From Streptomyces collinus (lineage in GTDB: Bacteria > Actinomycetota > Actinomycetes > Streptomycetales > Streptomycetaceae): a stretch of 64,000 bases of DNA. This document shows, piece by piece, positions 18,013 through 28,336 of the stretch; position 1 is the stretch's first letter, and the number at the start of each line of letters is the position of its first letter. The DNA lies in NCBI RefSeq assembly GCF_031348265.1, contig NZ_CP133771.1:2976001-3040000 (forward strand), written 5' to 3'. Below the pieces are notes generated by a model. The model searched no databases. It was not told where the DNA came from and was given only the letters and a program-made list of their open reading frames with translations. The position numbers and the translations under genes were made by a program.

Positions 18013-18272
18013 GCGGGCTTATCTCCCGTCAGGCTCCCGGGCGCCGCGCCTGGTCCGGCGATGCCGGTGACGTCCGCGGCGCGCGCTGTGCGCGTTCGCC
18101 GCCGTCCGGGGCGCGGGCGCCGCACGGGAGCTCTCTGTGTCCTGTCTCGCCGGTTCCGTACGCCGAATGCGTACGGCCTGGCGAAAGTCTTCTGGTCGGT
18201 GCGCTGCCCGACCCAGGTGGCTCCCGAGTCCGAGGGCGGCGCTACGACGTCCGTCCCTACGCGGGACCTTCC

Positions 18273-19055
18273 TTACGCCGACGCCGTCGCGGTGGCAGTC
18301 GGTTCGGCCGTTGAGTGGGCCTCGACTGCCTCGCGGTCGGGCGCGAGCGGGTCGGTCACCGTGCCGGTCTCTTCATCGAACAGCCCCTGCGCCAGCCTGG
18401 TCACCGCTGCGGGGACCGGCGGCGCCAGGTCGGCCACGGCGCGAAGACCGGACAGGACGTCGTCGGGTCGTACGGCAGGCGTCACGTGCCGAACAACCAG
18501 CCGCAGTATCGCACAGGGCTGGTCGGTCGGCCTATCAGCCTGCGAACTGTGCGTTTCCGTGAGGTCGCGGACTTCCAGGCTCGCAACCGCGGAACGGGCG
18601 TCGAACGTACGGACGCCGTTCTTGGCGAGGCGCTGGACCTCGACGGTCTCGGCCGCGTTGAAGGCGTCCGCCGCCCGGCGGGCCTCCTCCGGCGGCACTC
18701 CGTCCAGCCGGAGCTCCCAGACGGAAGCCGTCAGCCGGTCGGCGAGCCCCGAGGTGCGGGCCTCGACCGCCTCGGTGATGTCGAGCCCGGTGGGCAGCGA
18801 CTCGTCGAGGAGGGCCCTGAGCTGCTCCGGGTCGCGGGGCGCGGTGAGGGCGATCTCCAGGTACTCCGCCTCACTGCCCGTGCCGGTGGGTGCGGCATTG
18901 GCGTACGACACCTTCGGGTGCGGTGTGAAGCCAGCCGAGTAGGCCATCGGCACCTCGGCACGGCGCAACGCACGCTCGAAGGCGCGCTGGAAGTCACGGT
19001 GGCTGGTGAACCGGAGGCGGCCGCGCTTGGTGTAGCGCAGTCGGATGCGCTGCAC
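18273..19055 (-). CDS. TIGR03936-family radical-SAM-associated protein (DUF2344)
   Basis: 260 residues. The start MQRIRLRYTKRGRLRFTSHR and the AYSAGFTPHPKVSYANA stretch near 38 define the DUF2344/TIGR03936 family, which occurs next to or fused with large B12-binding-like radical SAM proteins (TIGR03960). That partner is encoded at 24724-26733, same strand, about 5.7 kb upstream, so the usual pair is interrupted here. The family's reaction is unknown, though RNA modification has been suggested from its company with ribosomal and rne genes. The last ~40 residues are unstructured (EPTATATASA). Confidence 0.85.
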   Translation of the reverse strand: MQRIRLRYTKRGRLRFTSHRDFQRAFERALRRAEVPMAYSAGFTPHPKVSYANAAPTGTGSEAEYLEIALTAPRDPEQLRALLDESLPTGLDITEAVEARTSGLADRLTASVWELRLDGVPPEEARRAADAFNAAETVEVQRLAKNGVRTFDARSAVASLEVRDLTETHSSQADRPTDQPCAILRLVVRHVTPAVRPDDVLSGLRAVADLAPPVPAAVTRLAQGLFDEETGTVTDPLAPDREAVEAHSTAEPTATATASA

Positions 19056-19103
19056 CGCGGGTGCGGGCGGCGGGCCTTCGGGCTGTCGCTTGCCCAGTGT
19101 CGT

Positions 19104-20309
19104 TCAGTCCTTCGTGAGAGCGGTCGTACTGCTACCAAGAGTACGTGGCTCGCGCCCCGAAGGTTCCCTCCGGTCGACCGGCTGCGGCTGCCGCGGCTCG
19201 CCGAAGAGCATCCGCCGGAAGTCGGCGCGGGCCTGGCGTACGGACTCCCGGGCGGCGGCCAGCGCCTGCCGGGTGGTCCGCCGCACACTGCGGGCGGCCT
19301 CGGCGGCGGGCCGCAGGACGGCGTCCCGCACGACGTGCCCGACGGGCGTCAGCACGCTGCGGTACACCCACCGCACCGGTTCGACGAAGATCCACCGGAG
19401 AAGGGTGCCCAGCAGGCGCCCGACGGCGAGCGAGATGTGCCCGGCGACGCGCCAGGCGTGGCCGAGGGCGTCCCACACCTCCCGGCCGACGACGGCGAGG
19501 ACGCGCCCGGCCGGTGTGAGGATCCAGCGCCACAGGGCGAGCGCGGGCAGGACGAACAGGATGCGGGCGATCCAGTAGAGGGCCGTGCCGATACCGGTGA
19601 CGATCGTGCTCAGCAGCCACACGAGCCCCTTGCAGCACCAGGCGACCGCGCGGCCAAGGGGGGCGAGCACCCAGGTGTACAGCCAGAGGGCGGGTACGAC
19701 GACGAGGTACCTCGCGAGCCACGCCACGGCCGTCCAGACGCCGATGCCGAGCGCGGCGAGCCCGGCGCCGATCCCCTTCAGAACCCACATCACCGCATGC
19801 CCGACGGGCGTGAGCAGCCAAGCGTACACCCAGCCGAGCGCGGCTCCCAGACCTCTGGCGATCCAGCCGGCCCCGGCGCCGACGCCCCGGGCGGCCCATG
19901 CGATCGCGTGCCCCACGGGGGTCAGCACATACCGGTAGAGCCAGACCAGGGGCACGACGAGGAGGACGTGGCCGAGCCATCCGAGGGCCTTGCCCAGCGG
20001 GACGACGACGTAGCGCCACAGCGCCACGAACGGCCAGACGAACACCGCCCGCCCGAGCCACAGCAGCGCCCGGCCGAGCGGTCGGAGCAGGGTGTCGTTC
20101 AGGAACCGTCCGGCCACGACGAGCGCGTCCCACAGCATCCGCACGGGGACGACCAGGACGAGCACGATGATCCGCACGGGAATCCGGATCGCGACGGCGA
20201 GACACCCCTCCGGCGCATCGGGCTCGCGCCGGACCGCCGGCCCGGCCGGCCGCTCTCGCGGATCGACCCACGTCTCGGAACCCTCGCGGGGTCGTTTCTC
20301 CAGATCCAT
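19104..20309 (-). CDS. membrane protein made of repeated aromatic-LTPVGH modules
   Basis: 401 residues, function not recognised. Beyond a charged N-terminus, residues ~30-340 are an almost continuous run of hydrophobic helices in which a short module repeats at least seven times: LLRPLGRA, VVVPLGKA, YRYVLTPVGHA, YAWLLTPVGHA, YTWVLAPLGRA, WRWILTPAGRV and YRSVLTPVGHV. Tryptophan and tyrosine cluster just before each module, placing each Pro-Gly-His/Arg turn near a membrane face. The C-terminal ~80 residues are basic and soluble. I chose ATG 20309; an upstream in-frame start (20387) would add low-complexity sequence. The regular repeats suggest growth by internal duplication. It lies 48 bases before the DUF2344 gene, possibly one operon. 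Confidence 0.65.
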   Translation of the reverse strand: MDLEKRPREGSETWVDPRERPAGPAVRREPDAPEGCLAVAIRIPVRIIVLVLVVPVRMLWDALVVAGRFLNDTLLRPLGRALLWLGRAVFVWPFVALWRYVVVPLGKALGWLGHVLLVVPLVWLYRYVLTPVGHAIAWAARGVGAGAGWIARGLGAALGWVYAWLLTPVGHAVMWVLKGIGAGLAALGIGVWTAVAWLARYLVVVPALWLYTWVLAPLGRAVAWCCKGLVWLLSTIVTGIGTALYWIARILFVLPALALWRWILTPAGRVLAVVGREVWDALGHAWRVAGHISLAVGRLLGTLLRWIFVEPVRWVYRSVLTPVGHVVRDAVLRPAAEAARSVRRTTRQALAAARESVRQARADFRRMLFGEPRQPQPVDRREPSGREPRTLGSSTTALTKD

Positions 20310-20408
20310 ACCGTCGTAGACGCCTTCAGTGCCCCGTCCGGATCCAGCACCGCACAGTTCCGCCCCGTTCTCCCGCAGTTCCCCCACTCGGCCGCAAGAT
20401 CATACGGC

Positions 20409-20876
20409 TCACGCGCGGGTGACCTGCGCCTGGAGCAGCCGGGGTGACTCCTGGAAGCCGGTGCGGGCGTACGCGGGGATGGCCCGCGGACTGGAGCGCA
20501 CGGTCACGCGTTCCAGTCCGAGCTCGCGCGCTCCGTCCAGGACGGCCTGGATGAGCCGCCCGCCCAGCCCGCCGTCCCGCGCCTCGGGTACGACGTACAC
20601 GCACTGCAGATCGCCGGAGGCCCGCCGCGGCGCCCGGGGCGTGGGCACCCGCTGCACCACCGCGAGCCAGGCCATGCCGATGACACGGTCGTCCCGGACG
20701 AGGACCATGCAGCGGTGGGAGTTCTCGTTCTCCCCCGCCCAGGTCACGAAGTGCCGTACGAATTCCTCGCGTTCGCCGAGGTCCTCCGAGCCGTTCTCGA
20801 CGAGCCACTCCCAGCGGAGGGTGGCCACTGCGGCCAGTTCGGCGGGCCGGGCCGGGCGGATGCTGATGCTCTCCAT
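20409..20876 (-). CDS. GNAT-family N-acetyltransferase
   Basis: 155 residues from ATG 20876. The GNAT core shows as VIGMAWLAVV (β4), LQCVYVVPEARDGGLGGRLI (acetyl-CoA pyrophosphate loop, with R/Q-x-x-G-x-G/A replaced by RDGGLGG) and PAYARTGFQES at the end. The substrate is not predictable. The start codon overlaps the stop of the upstream HTH gene by one base (TGATG), so translation is coupled and the enzyme belongs to the DUF2975-HTH-GNAT operon. Confidence 0.82.
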   Translation of the reverse strand: MESISIRPARPAELAAVATLRWEWLVENGSEDLGEREEFVRHFVTWAGENENSHRCMVLVRDDRVIGMAWLAVVQRVPTPRAPRRASGDLQCVYVVPEARDGGLGGRLIQAVLDGARELGLERVTVRSSPRAIPAYARTGFQESPRLLQAQVTRA

Positions 20877-21121
20877 CAGGCCATTGTCGAGCCGGCCGTC
20901 GAGCCGGACGCCTCCTCCGCCTCCTCCCAGCGCAGCAGATCCCCCGGCTGGCACTCCAGTACCTCGCACAGCGCGGCGAGGGTCGAGAAGCGGACCGCTT
21001 TGGCACGGCCGTTCTTGAGGACGGCCAGGTTGGCGGGAGTGATACCGACGCGTTCCGCCAGTTCACCCACGGACATCTTGCGTTTGGCCAGCATCACGTC
21101 GATGTCGACGGCGATGGGCAT
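20876..21121 (-). CDS. small Cro/CI-type HTH regulator (YozG-like)
   Basis: 81 residues. A single helix-turn-helix domain covers most of the protein: MLAKRKMSVGELAERVGITP, NLAVLKNGRAKAVRFSTLAA and LCEVLECQPGDLLRW are the typical helices. YozG-type regulators commonly sit beside DUF2975 membrane proteins, as here. Start and stop codons overlap the genes on both sides by one base each, giving a tightly coupled three-gene unit. A likely binding site is the pair of TCGA-containing palindromes upstream (21628-21667). Confidence 0.88.
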   Translation of the reverse strand: MPIAVDIDVMLAKRKMSVGELAERVGITPANLAVLKNGRAKAVRFSTLAALCEVLECQPGDLLRWEEAEEASGSTAGSTMA

Positions 21122-21618
21122 CAGATGACCTCTTCCAGCTCGGCCTGCATCTGGGCCGCCTCGATGTCACGTGCGACGGCCTGCGCGAGCAGCATCCGCA
21201 GCACGAGCACGATCAGCGCGACGCCCAGCACGGCCACGACGACCCCGCACAGCAGCAGGACCACCCCGGGAGCCACGGCCTCGCCCGGCGCGAGCACGAC
21301 CGCGAGCGCGAAGACCAGCAGGGCGGCCGCCACGAACGCGCCGATCACGATGTGCACGTAGCGGAAGGCCGCGGTGGAGAACACCGTCCCGCGACGCACC
21401 ATCGTCACCAGCCGCCACACGCAGACCACGACGACCTGGGCCGTCACGATACCCAGGATCGTGATCACCAGGATCGGAGTGCGCAGATAGGCGTACTCGG
21501 GCCTGAGCCCGTTCATGTCGACGGCCAGCAGCGGCACCATCACCCCCTGCACGAACAGCGATCCAGCGAGCAGCACCACGAGCACCCCGCGCAATCCCGC
21601 CACGGCCAGCTTCCCCAT
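21121..21618 (-). CDS. DUF2975 membrane protein
   Basis: 165 residues with four hydrophobic helices (about 8-30, 45-70, 88-115 and 120-148) and a short charged C-terminus (RDIEAAQMQAELEEVI). This is the DUF2975 layout; function is unknown, but such proteins are repeatedly paired with small HTH regulators. ATG 21618 is preceded by GAAGGAG at 5-base spacing. First gene of the unit; the stop overlaps the HTH start by one base. Confidence 0.82.
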   Translation of the reverse strand: MGKLAVAGLRGVLVVLLAGSLFVQGVMVPLLAVDMNGLRPEYAYLRTPILVITILGIVTAQVVVVCVWRLVTMVRRGTVFSTAAFRYVHIVIGAFVAAALLVFALAVVLAPGEAVAPGVVLLLCGVVVAVLGVALIVLVLRMLLAQAVARDIEAAQMQAELEEVI

Positions 21619-21627
21619 CACCACTCC

Positions 21628-21667
21628 TTCGATCGAACCACGATGGAAATCTATCGAAACTCGATAG
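21628..21667. promoter_or_regulatory. two TCGA palindromes in the DUF2975/ANTAR divergent promoter region
   Basis: TTCGATCGAA (21628-21637) is a perfect palindrome. CTATCGA-AAC-TCGATAG (21651-21667) is a perfect 7-bp inverted repeat. Both contain ATCGAA. They lie 10-50 bases upstream of the DUF2975 start, where a repressor would block transcription, and within the region shared with the divergent GAF-ANTAR gene. Confidence 0.55.
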
Positions 21668-21760
21668 GTGACGCAAGAGTGGGCGCCCGCAGGAAGACGA
21701 ACGCGGCAAGCGGCTGCCGACCGGGGTATGTGACCCATGACACCGTGGCAGGAGAGACGC

Positions 21761-22480
21761 ATGCCCGGACTCGGACCGAGGAGGACGACAGTGGACTGGC
21801 GCGCGTTCGCACGGGAGATGGCCTCCATGGCGCGTGACCTGCTCGCCCAGGACTCGGTCAGCGCCACGCTGGAGCACATCACCAGAGCAGCCACTGAGCG
21901 CGTACCGGGGTGCGATGCGGCCGGCATCCTCCTCCTGCACGGCAAGAGCGTGGAGACGCTGGCACCCACCCATGACCTGGTCGTCGAGAGCGACCGGTTG
22001 CAGGAGCGCCTCGCGGAGGGCCCCTGCTTCGACGCGGCCCGCCCCAGCACCGGACAGCGCGTGTTCCGCATCGCCGACTTCACCGCCGAGCAGCCCCGCT
22101 GGCCCGCCTACGCCGAACAGGCCCGCGGCCTGGGTGTGGGCAGCATGATGGGCTTCCTGCTCTACACCGAGGACGAGGATCTGGGCGCGCTCGACCTCTA
22201 CTCGCACCGGCCCGGGGCCTTCACGGACGACGGAGAGACCGCCGGCTGGCTGCTGGCCTCGCACGCGGCGATCGCCTTCTCCAGCGCCCGCAGCCACGCC
22301 CAGATGGAGCAGGCCGTGGCCACGCGCCACGTCATCGGCGAGGCCATGGGCATCCTCATGGGCAGCCACCGCCTCACCGAGGAACAGGCCTTCGAGGTGC
22401 TGCGCCGATACTCCCAGGAGAAGAACATCAAGCTGCGCGAGGTCGCCCGGCGGGTCTGCGAAGAGGGACGCCTGACCTGA
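21761..22480 (+). CDS. GAF and ANTAR domain regulator
   Basis: About 239 residues. An N-terminal GAF sensor domain (residues ~30-165, GCDAAGILLL and GVGSMMGFLLYTEDEDLGALDLYS) is followed by a C-terminal ANTAR domain (QAVATRHVIGEAMGILMG, then LTEEQAFEVLRRYSQ and KLREVARRV). ANTAR domains bind paired RNA hairpins and prevent termination; the ligand of the GAF domain is unknown. The start is ambiguous: ATG 21761 has GGAG at 6 bases and GTG 21791 has GAGGA at 5 bases; ATG 21737 has none. A hairpin with an eight-base stem follows the stop. It is divergent from the DUF2975 operon. Confidence 0.85.
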   Translation: MPGLGPRRTTVDWRAFAREMASMARDLLAQDSVSATLEHITRAATERVPGCDAAGILLLHGKSVETLAPTHDLVVESDRLQERLAEGPCFDAARPSTGQRVFRIADFTAEQPRWPAYAEQARGLGVGSMMGFLLYTEDEDLGALDLYSHRPGAFTDDGETAGWLLASHAAIAFSSARSHAQMEQAVATRHVIGEAMGILMGSHRLTEEQAFEVLRRYSQEKNIKLREVARRVCEEGRLT

Positions 22481-22902
22481 CGGCTCCCCCAGCACACATT
22501 CTGAACTGGGGGAACCTGACCGGGCCGGCCCCCCGGGGGAGCGTCGCCAACCGGGCCTGCTGAGCGAGTCCCCCGCAGAACGGGGCTCTCACCTCCCGGG
22601 GGCCCCTGTTGCCCGGTCTCCCCTATGAGCAAGGTGAGTGGATTCAACAATTCCCGGGACTTGACGCACTGAAGTCACTCAAGCGAGTGAATGCATCGAT
22701 CAAACGTCCCTGTAAACCGTATCGATGTTTCATTCCTTCTCATTCATCCCGTGCATCTCTTCAGATTCGACGGCGCCGGCGAAGAGCCGTGATGCATAGT
22801 GACACCTGTCAAAAATCCGCGTAGCCTTGCGAAACTGGTCGTCTTGAACACGGTCGAAGTGCCTGGCGGCGGACCGACCTGTGGCACCAGAAGGAGAACT
22901 CC
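22481..22902. other. 422-base intergenic region with hairpins and possible operators
   Basis: No supported gene. TCCCCCAG (22485-22492) pairs with CTGGGGGA (22506-22513) as a probable terminator for the ANTAR gene. Further on, TCACTC-AAGC-GAGTGA (22675-22690) follows a TTGACG hexamer at 22661, and TGACA-CC-TGTCA (22800-22811) is a clean inverted repeat. The last two are candidate operators of the XRE regulator gene that begins at 22903. Confidence 0.45.
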
Positions 22903-23757
22903 ATGCCCGACGCCGACCCGATGGTTTCCCGGCACCGTCTGAGCTCAGAGCTTCAAGAGGCACGCAGAAAGGCGGGCTACACACAGCCCGATGTTGCGCG
23001 GGAGACGGGATGGTCCCTGTCGAAAGTCATGCGCCTGGAGTCAGGCAGGGTGAAGATCTCCATGACGGATCTCAAGGCACTGATCAGCTTCTACGGACTC
23101 TCACCCGACGCATCGGAGAAGTTGCGTCGCGCGGCGGAGGAGGCGCGACGGCAGCCCTGGTGGTACGAGTACCGCTCCCTGCTGTCGGAGGGTTTTCAGT
23201 CCTACCTGGGCTACGAGGCGTCCGCGTCCGTGATCCGCAACTTCGAGGCGTTGTTCATCCCCGGCCTGCTGCAGACGGAGGAGTACGCGCGCGCCGCCCT
23301 GCAGCAGTCCGTCGTCCCGGAGAAGGAGGAACTGCTCGACCTCCGCATGAAGCGCCAGGAACGCATGCTGAGTGAACCCAAAACCGAGCTGCGATTCCTG
23401 ATCGACGAGGCGGCACTCCGACGCGTCGTGGGCACGGCCGAGTTGATGGAGGCCCAGATCCAGCATCTGCAACAGGTCAGCGCACTGGAGCACGTGAGCA
23501 TCGGGGTGGTGCCGTTCAGCAGCGGCCTTTACCCACTGCTGCGTTCACCGTATGTCATCTTCGAGTTCACCAAGGCCGATCAGGAACGGGTGGTGTACCT
23601 CGAGAATCCCGACGGAAGTGTCATCCTCAACAACAAGGCGATCGTCGGCGTGCAACGGAGCGTCGAGACCTATCTCGAAGCCTTCTGGGAAATCGAGAAC
23701 CGCTACGCCCAGCCCATCACCGAGTGGAGTTCACAACACCCTCAGGTCGCGGCATAG
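22903..23757 (+). CDS. XRE-family regulator with DUF5753 domain
   Basis: 284 residues. The N-terminal HTH (LSSELQEARRKAGYTQPDVA, ETGWSLSKVMRLESGRV) is followed by DUF5753 from about residue 95 (EALFIPGLLQTEEYARA to VVYLENPDG and ETYLEAFWEIENRYA). This large Streptomyces family includes WhiJ-type and Scr1-like regulators and is usually followed by a small DUF397 protein that forms the functional pair. No DUF397 gene is present here; the next coding signal is the micro-ORF at 24206. ATG 22903 has AAGGAGAA at good spacing. Target genes are unknown. Confidence 0.88.
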   Translation: MPDADPMVSRHRLSSELQEARRKAGYTQPDVARETGWSLSKVMRLESGRVKISMTDLKALISFYGLSPDASEKLRRAAEEARRQPWWYEYRSLLSEGFQSYLGYEASASVIRNFEALFIPGLLQTEEYARAALQQSVVPEKEELLDLRMKRQERMLSEPKTELRFLIDEAALRRVVGTAELMEAQIQHLQQVSALEHVSIGVVPFSSGLYPLLRSPYVIFEFTKADQERVVYLENPDGSVILNNKAIVGVQRSVETYLEAFWEIENRYAQPITEWSSQHPQVAA

Positions 23758-24205
23758 CGGGACAAGGAATCCAGAAAAGATGCCCACGCCGTGGAACCGA
23801 CCGAAAAACAGGGACCTTCGGAAACTTTCGAATCCCTGACCATGACGGGACAACCTAAAGAGACCTCGACGCAGTTCTCACCGCCACTGGCAGAACTCCT
23901 CCGCCACTCCGATGTCGGATCCGGAAAGGTCACGACTCCCCCAACCCCGCACTGCGGTAGCGATGGCACTGTCAGGCCGCCGGCCGTCAGTATGACGGCA
24001 GGAGCCATGACTGCCAAGGCCGCCGAATACCGATGATCTCGACACCGGGAAATCGCAGAAAGGGGGTGCCCCGCCCCGTAGAGCGGCAAGCGTCTTTTCG
24101 GCCAAGAACAGCAAGAAGGGGAGCGCTCGGTCAGCCGGCAAGCATCGTCCGAGTACTCCCCCACCGCGAAGCAACCTCGTCCACTCGACTCAACCAGGAA
24201 GCCTC
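23758..24205. other. 448-base intergenic region
   Basis: Codon bias is weak and no family is recognised in any frame; an 81-codon frame from 23791 lacks a ribosome-binding site. CAGGGA (23809-23814) and TCCCTG (23833-23838), with TTCG/CGAA inside, form a likely terminator for the XRE gene. Base composition is lower in GC than the flanking genes. Confidence 0.4.
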
Positions 24206-24280
24206 ATGGCAGATAGTAACGCGAGTTGTGTCACCGGCCAGGCCCCGCGAATACAGAGCCCGGGCGGAGGCACGTCATGA
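24206..24280 (+). CDS. 24-residue micro-ORF translationally coupled to a small membrane protein
   Basis: ATG 24206 is preceded by AGGAAG at 4 bases. The frame encodes MADSNASCVTGQAPRIQSPG then GGTS and stops with a TGA that overlaps the next start codon (ATGA at 24277-24280). The peptide has one cysteine and no hydrophobic segment. It could be a leader peptide that sets translation of the membrane protein, or chance; conservation would decide. Confidence 0.35.
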   Translation: MADSNASCVTGQAPRIQSPGGGTS

Positions 24281-24489
24281 CCCAGGTGCCGCCCCCTCCG
24301 GCCGGAGGCCTGTCGCAACGAGCCCTGCTCATCGTCATCGCCTTACTGACCGGCCTGCTCACCGGCCTGGCAGCGGGCGTACTGGCCGTACTCCTCCACG
24401 CAACGATCCTCGGCGCGGCCACCTGGGCAGGGGGCACCTTCATCGCCATCACCATGCTGCTGTTCAAGATCTGCGAGCTCTTGCGGTGA
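24277..24489 (+). CDS. 70-residue membrane protein with two helices
   Basis: From ATG 24277, with GGAGG 6 bases upstream, the product starts MTQVPPPPAGGLSQRALLIV. A first hydrophobic helix covers about 15-40 (rich in Leu, Thr, Gly, Ala) and a second about 43-65 (ATWAGGTFIAITMLLF). The tail KICELLR is short. No family is recognised. Size and hydrophobicity resemble small stress or toxin-type membrane proteins, but nothing shows toxicity. It follows the XRE-DUF5753 regulator and the coupled micro-ORF and ends before a shared terminator. Confidence 0.6.
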   Translation: MTQVPPPPAGGLSQRALLIVIALLTGLLTGLAAGVLAVLLHATILGAATWAGGTFIAITMLLFKICELLR

Positions 24490-24644
24490 ACCCCGTATCA
24501 AGAACGCCGGGTGGATATCGGTTCGCGGCCGGAGGCAGCACCAGCACGAACAACTCCAAGAGGAGCGGTACAGGCGGTCGCCGTGCACGCGGCCCGCACG
24601 ACGGCATCCCCCTGCGCAAGGCCGTCACCGGGCGCCGGCACCAC

Positions 24645-24673
24645 TGAGCCCCCTCCGGGTAGAAGGGGGCTCA
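24645..24673. terminator. bidirectional terminator
   Basis: TGAGCCCCCT (24645-24654) and AGGGGGCTCA (24664-24673) pair perfectly over 10 bp with a 9-base loop, between convergent genes ending at 24489 (+) and 24724 (-). Confidence 0.8.
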
Positions 24674-24723
24674 GTCATCACCTGCTTCAGAACTCCATCA
24701 CTGGGAGCAGTGCGCCACTCACC

Positions 24724-26733
<2,010 letters not shown>

Positions 26734-26775
26734 CCAGACTAACGCGGTCGCGGGGTACCTCCGTACGCCGGAAGA

Positions 26776-28281
26776 TCAGAGGTCCGCCGCGTGGTCCTTG
26801 ATCCCGGCCCAGAACCCGGGCAGTTCTGCCTCCACGCGCACCGCTCGCTGCTCCTCGCGCTCATGGAGGAGGCCGTAGGTGAAGGCGCTCTCCCCCGCCG
26901 CGTGGGCGACCGCGGACAGCTCGCGCAGGGCCTGCCGGGCCATGACGCTGTCCTGGTGCTCGCCGAGCAGGTTCTGCAGCGCCTTCATGGACTTGACCAT
27001 GGTCTTGGCCGGCTTGCCGAGGACGGGCCGGGCCGCCTCCGCCGCGTAGCGGGTGCGCTTGGCCTTCTTGCGCGCCTCGTGCAGCGCGACGTCCCGGTCG
27101 GTGCCGGGTTCCAGGTCCGCCGCCTGCCCGATCAGCCCGGACACCTTGCGGAAGTCCTTGCGCACGGCCTTGGCGATCGGCTTGCGGGGCTCCTTGGCGG
27201 CCGCCTTGAGCAGCGGTGGGTCGGCGATCAGCGCGTCCAGGGTGTCGAGCAGGGCCAGGTAGCGGCGGGAGTCCAGGACCCCGAGGAGGCGGCCGCGGGC
27301 CCCGCCGTGCTCGGCGCTGGACCAGGCGTGCAGGCGCTCGGTGACCGGGCCGCGGACCAGGCCGGCGGGCACCTCGTCGACGGCCGTGGTCAGCCGCTCG
27401 GTCAGCACCTCGCGGTCCCGGTCCAGGCCCAGCTCGCCGGCGAGCCACTTCAGCTCGTCGGCTACGGGGTCGGTGACGGCCCGGTCGAGGATCGTGCCGA
27501 ACGACTTGAAGGTGCTGCGCATCCGGCGGGTGGCCACCCGCATGCTGTGCACGGAGTCCTCGGCGTCCCGGCGGACGGCGGGGTCGAGCTCGACGATCGC
27601 GTCCCGCTGGGTGCGCACGTAGGCCAGCACATGGTCTCCGGCCGTCACCGGTCGCCGGACGTGCGGGGACTTGCGCCGCTTGCCCGGTGCCGTCTCCTCC
27701 AGGGCGCGGGCCAGCTTCGACGACGATGCCGACGGTCGTACGCCCGCCTTGCGCAGCCGCTTCTCGACCTTGTCGAGGAGGGCCGGGTCTCCCCCGTCGG
27801 CGAGCTCCACCTCGATCTCGGTCCACCGTGCTTCTCCGCCGCGCCCCGTGAGCCGCTCGGCGTGCACGGTGTCCACGCTCACCTCGGCGAGCAGCCGGCC
27901 GTCGGCGTCGAGCAGGTGGCGTACGTCGCGGTCGGAGCGCAGCCGGACCACCGGCAGCAGCTCGCTGTCGCGGACCCGGGAGCGGACCAGCGCGGCGAGG
28001 TCGTCGGGGAGGGTGTCGGAGAGCGGGGCGTGGATCTCGTCGCGGATGCCCGGGGCGACCGGGAACTTCAGGTGCCAGCCGGCGTCGGTACCGCCGGTGC
28101 GGCGGCGCAGGGTGACGGACGACGCCGCGAGGCGTTCGTCTCCGGTGTCGTAGTAGGTGGCGTCGAGGTGGGCCACACCCTTGTCGACGACGGCCGCGAC
28201 CCCGTTGGCTCCGGTCAGGTCGGGCAGTCCGCTGTCCGCCGACTCGTACTTCCGCTCGATCTCGCGCTTGCTGTCCGCCAT
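26776..28281 (-). CDS. CYTH and CHAD domain protein
   Basis: 501 residues. Residues 1-200 are a CYTH domain with the signature EIERKYE at 7-13 and alternating charged strands (ATYYDTGDERLAASSVTLRR, WTEIEVELADG). Residues ~215-495 are a helical CHAD domain rich in histidine and arginine (HSMRVATRRMRSTFKSF, DVALHEARKKAKRTRYAAEA). CYTH-CHAD proteins act on or bind polyphosphate; some are triphosphatases. It sits alone between two minus-strand units, and its start is followed upstream by the rodA terminator. Confidence 0.9.
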   Translation of the reverse strand: MADSKREIERKYESADSGLPDLTGANGVAAVVDKGVAHLDATYYDTGDERLAASSVTLRRRTGGTDAGWHLKFPVAPGIRDEIHAPLSDTLPDDLAALVRSRVRDSELLPVVRLRSDRDVRHLLDADGRLLAEVSVDTVHAERLTGRGGEARWTEIEVELADGGDPALLDKVEKRLRKAGVRPSASSSKLARALEETAPGKRRKSPHVRRPVTAGDHVLAYVRTQRDAIVELDPAVRRDAEDSVHSMRVATRRMRSTFKSFGTILDRAVTDPVADELKWLAGELGLDRDREVLTERLTTAVDEVPAGLVRGPVTERLHAWSSAEHGGARGRLLGVLDSRRYLALLDTLDALIADPPLLKAAAKEPRKPIAKAVRKDFRKVSGLIGQAADLEPGTDRDVALHEARKKAKRTRYAAEAARPVLGKPAKTMVKSMKALQNLLGEHQDSVMARQALRELSAVAHAAGESAFTYGLLHEREEQRAVRVEAELPGFWAGIKDHAADL

Positions 28282-28303
28282 GAACCGAATCTAGTCGGCC
28301 GGG

Positions 28304-28332
28304 GCGCGGGGCGGCAGAGGGCCACCCCGCGC
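28304..28332 (-). terminator. rodA terminator
   Basis: GCGCGGGG (28304-28311) pairs with CCCCGCGC (28325-28332) with a 13-base loop, 4 bases past the rodA stop codon. Confidence 0.6.
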
Positions 28333-28336
28333 GGTG

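Noticed and set aside
14893..18942. Very long plus-strand open frame opposite rne.
   Set aside because: Glycine-rich shadow of the high-GC rne coding strand; the minus frame has clear RNase E motifs.
23791..24036. 81-codon frame after the XRE-DUF5753 gene, considered as a DUF397 substitute.
   Set aside because: No ribosome-binding site, no DUF397 features, weak codon bias, and a terminator-like hairpin lies inside it.
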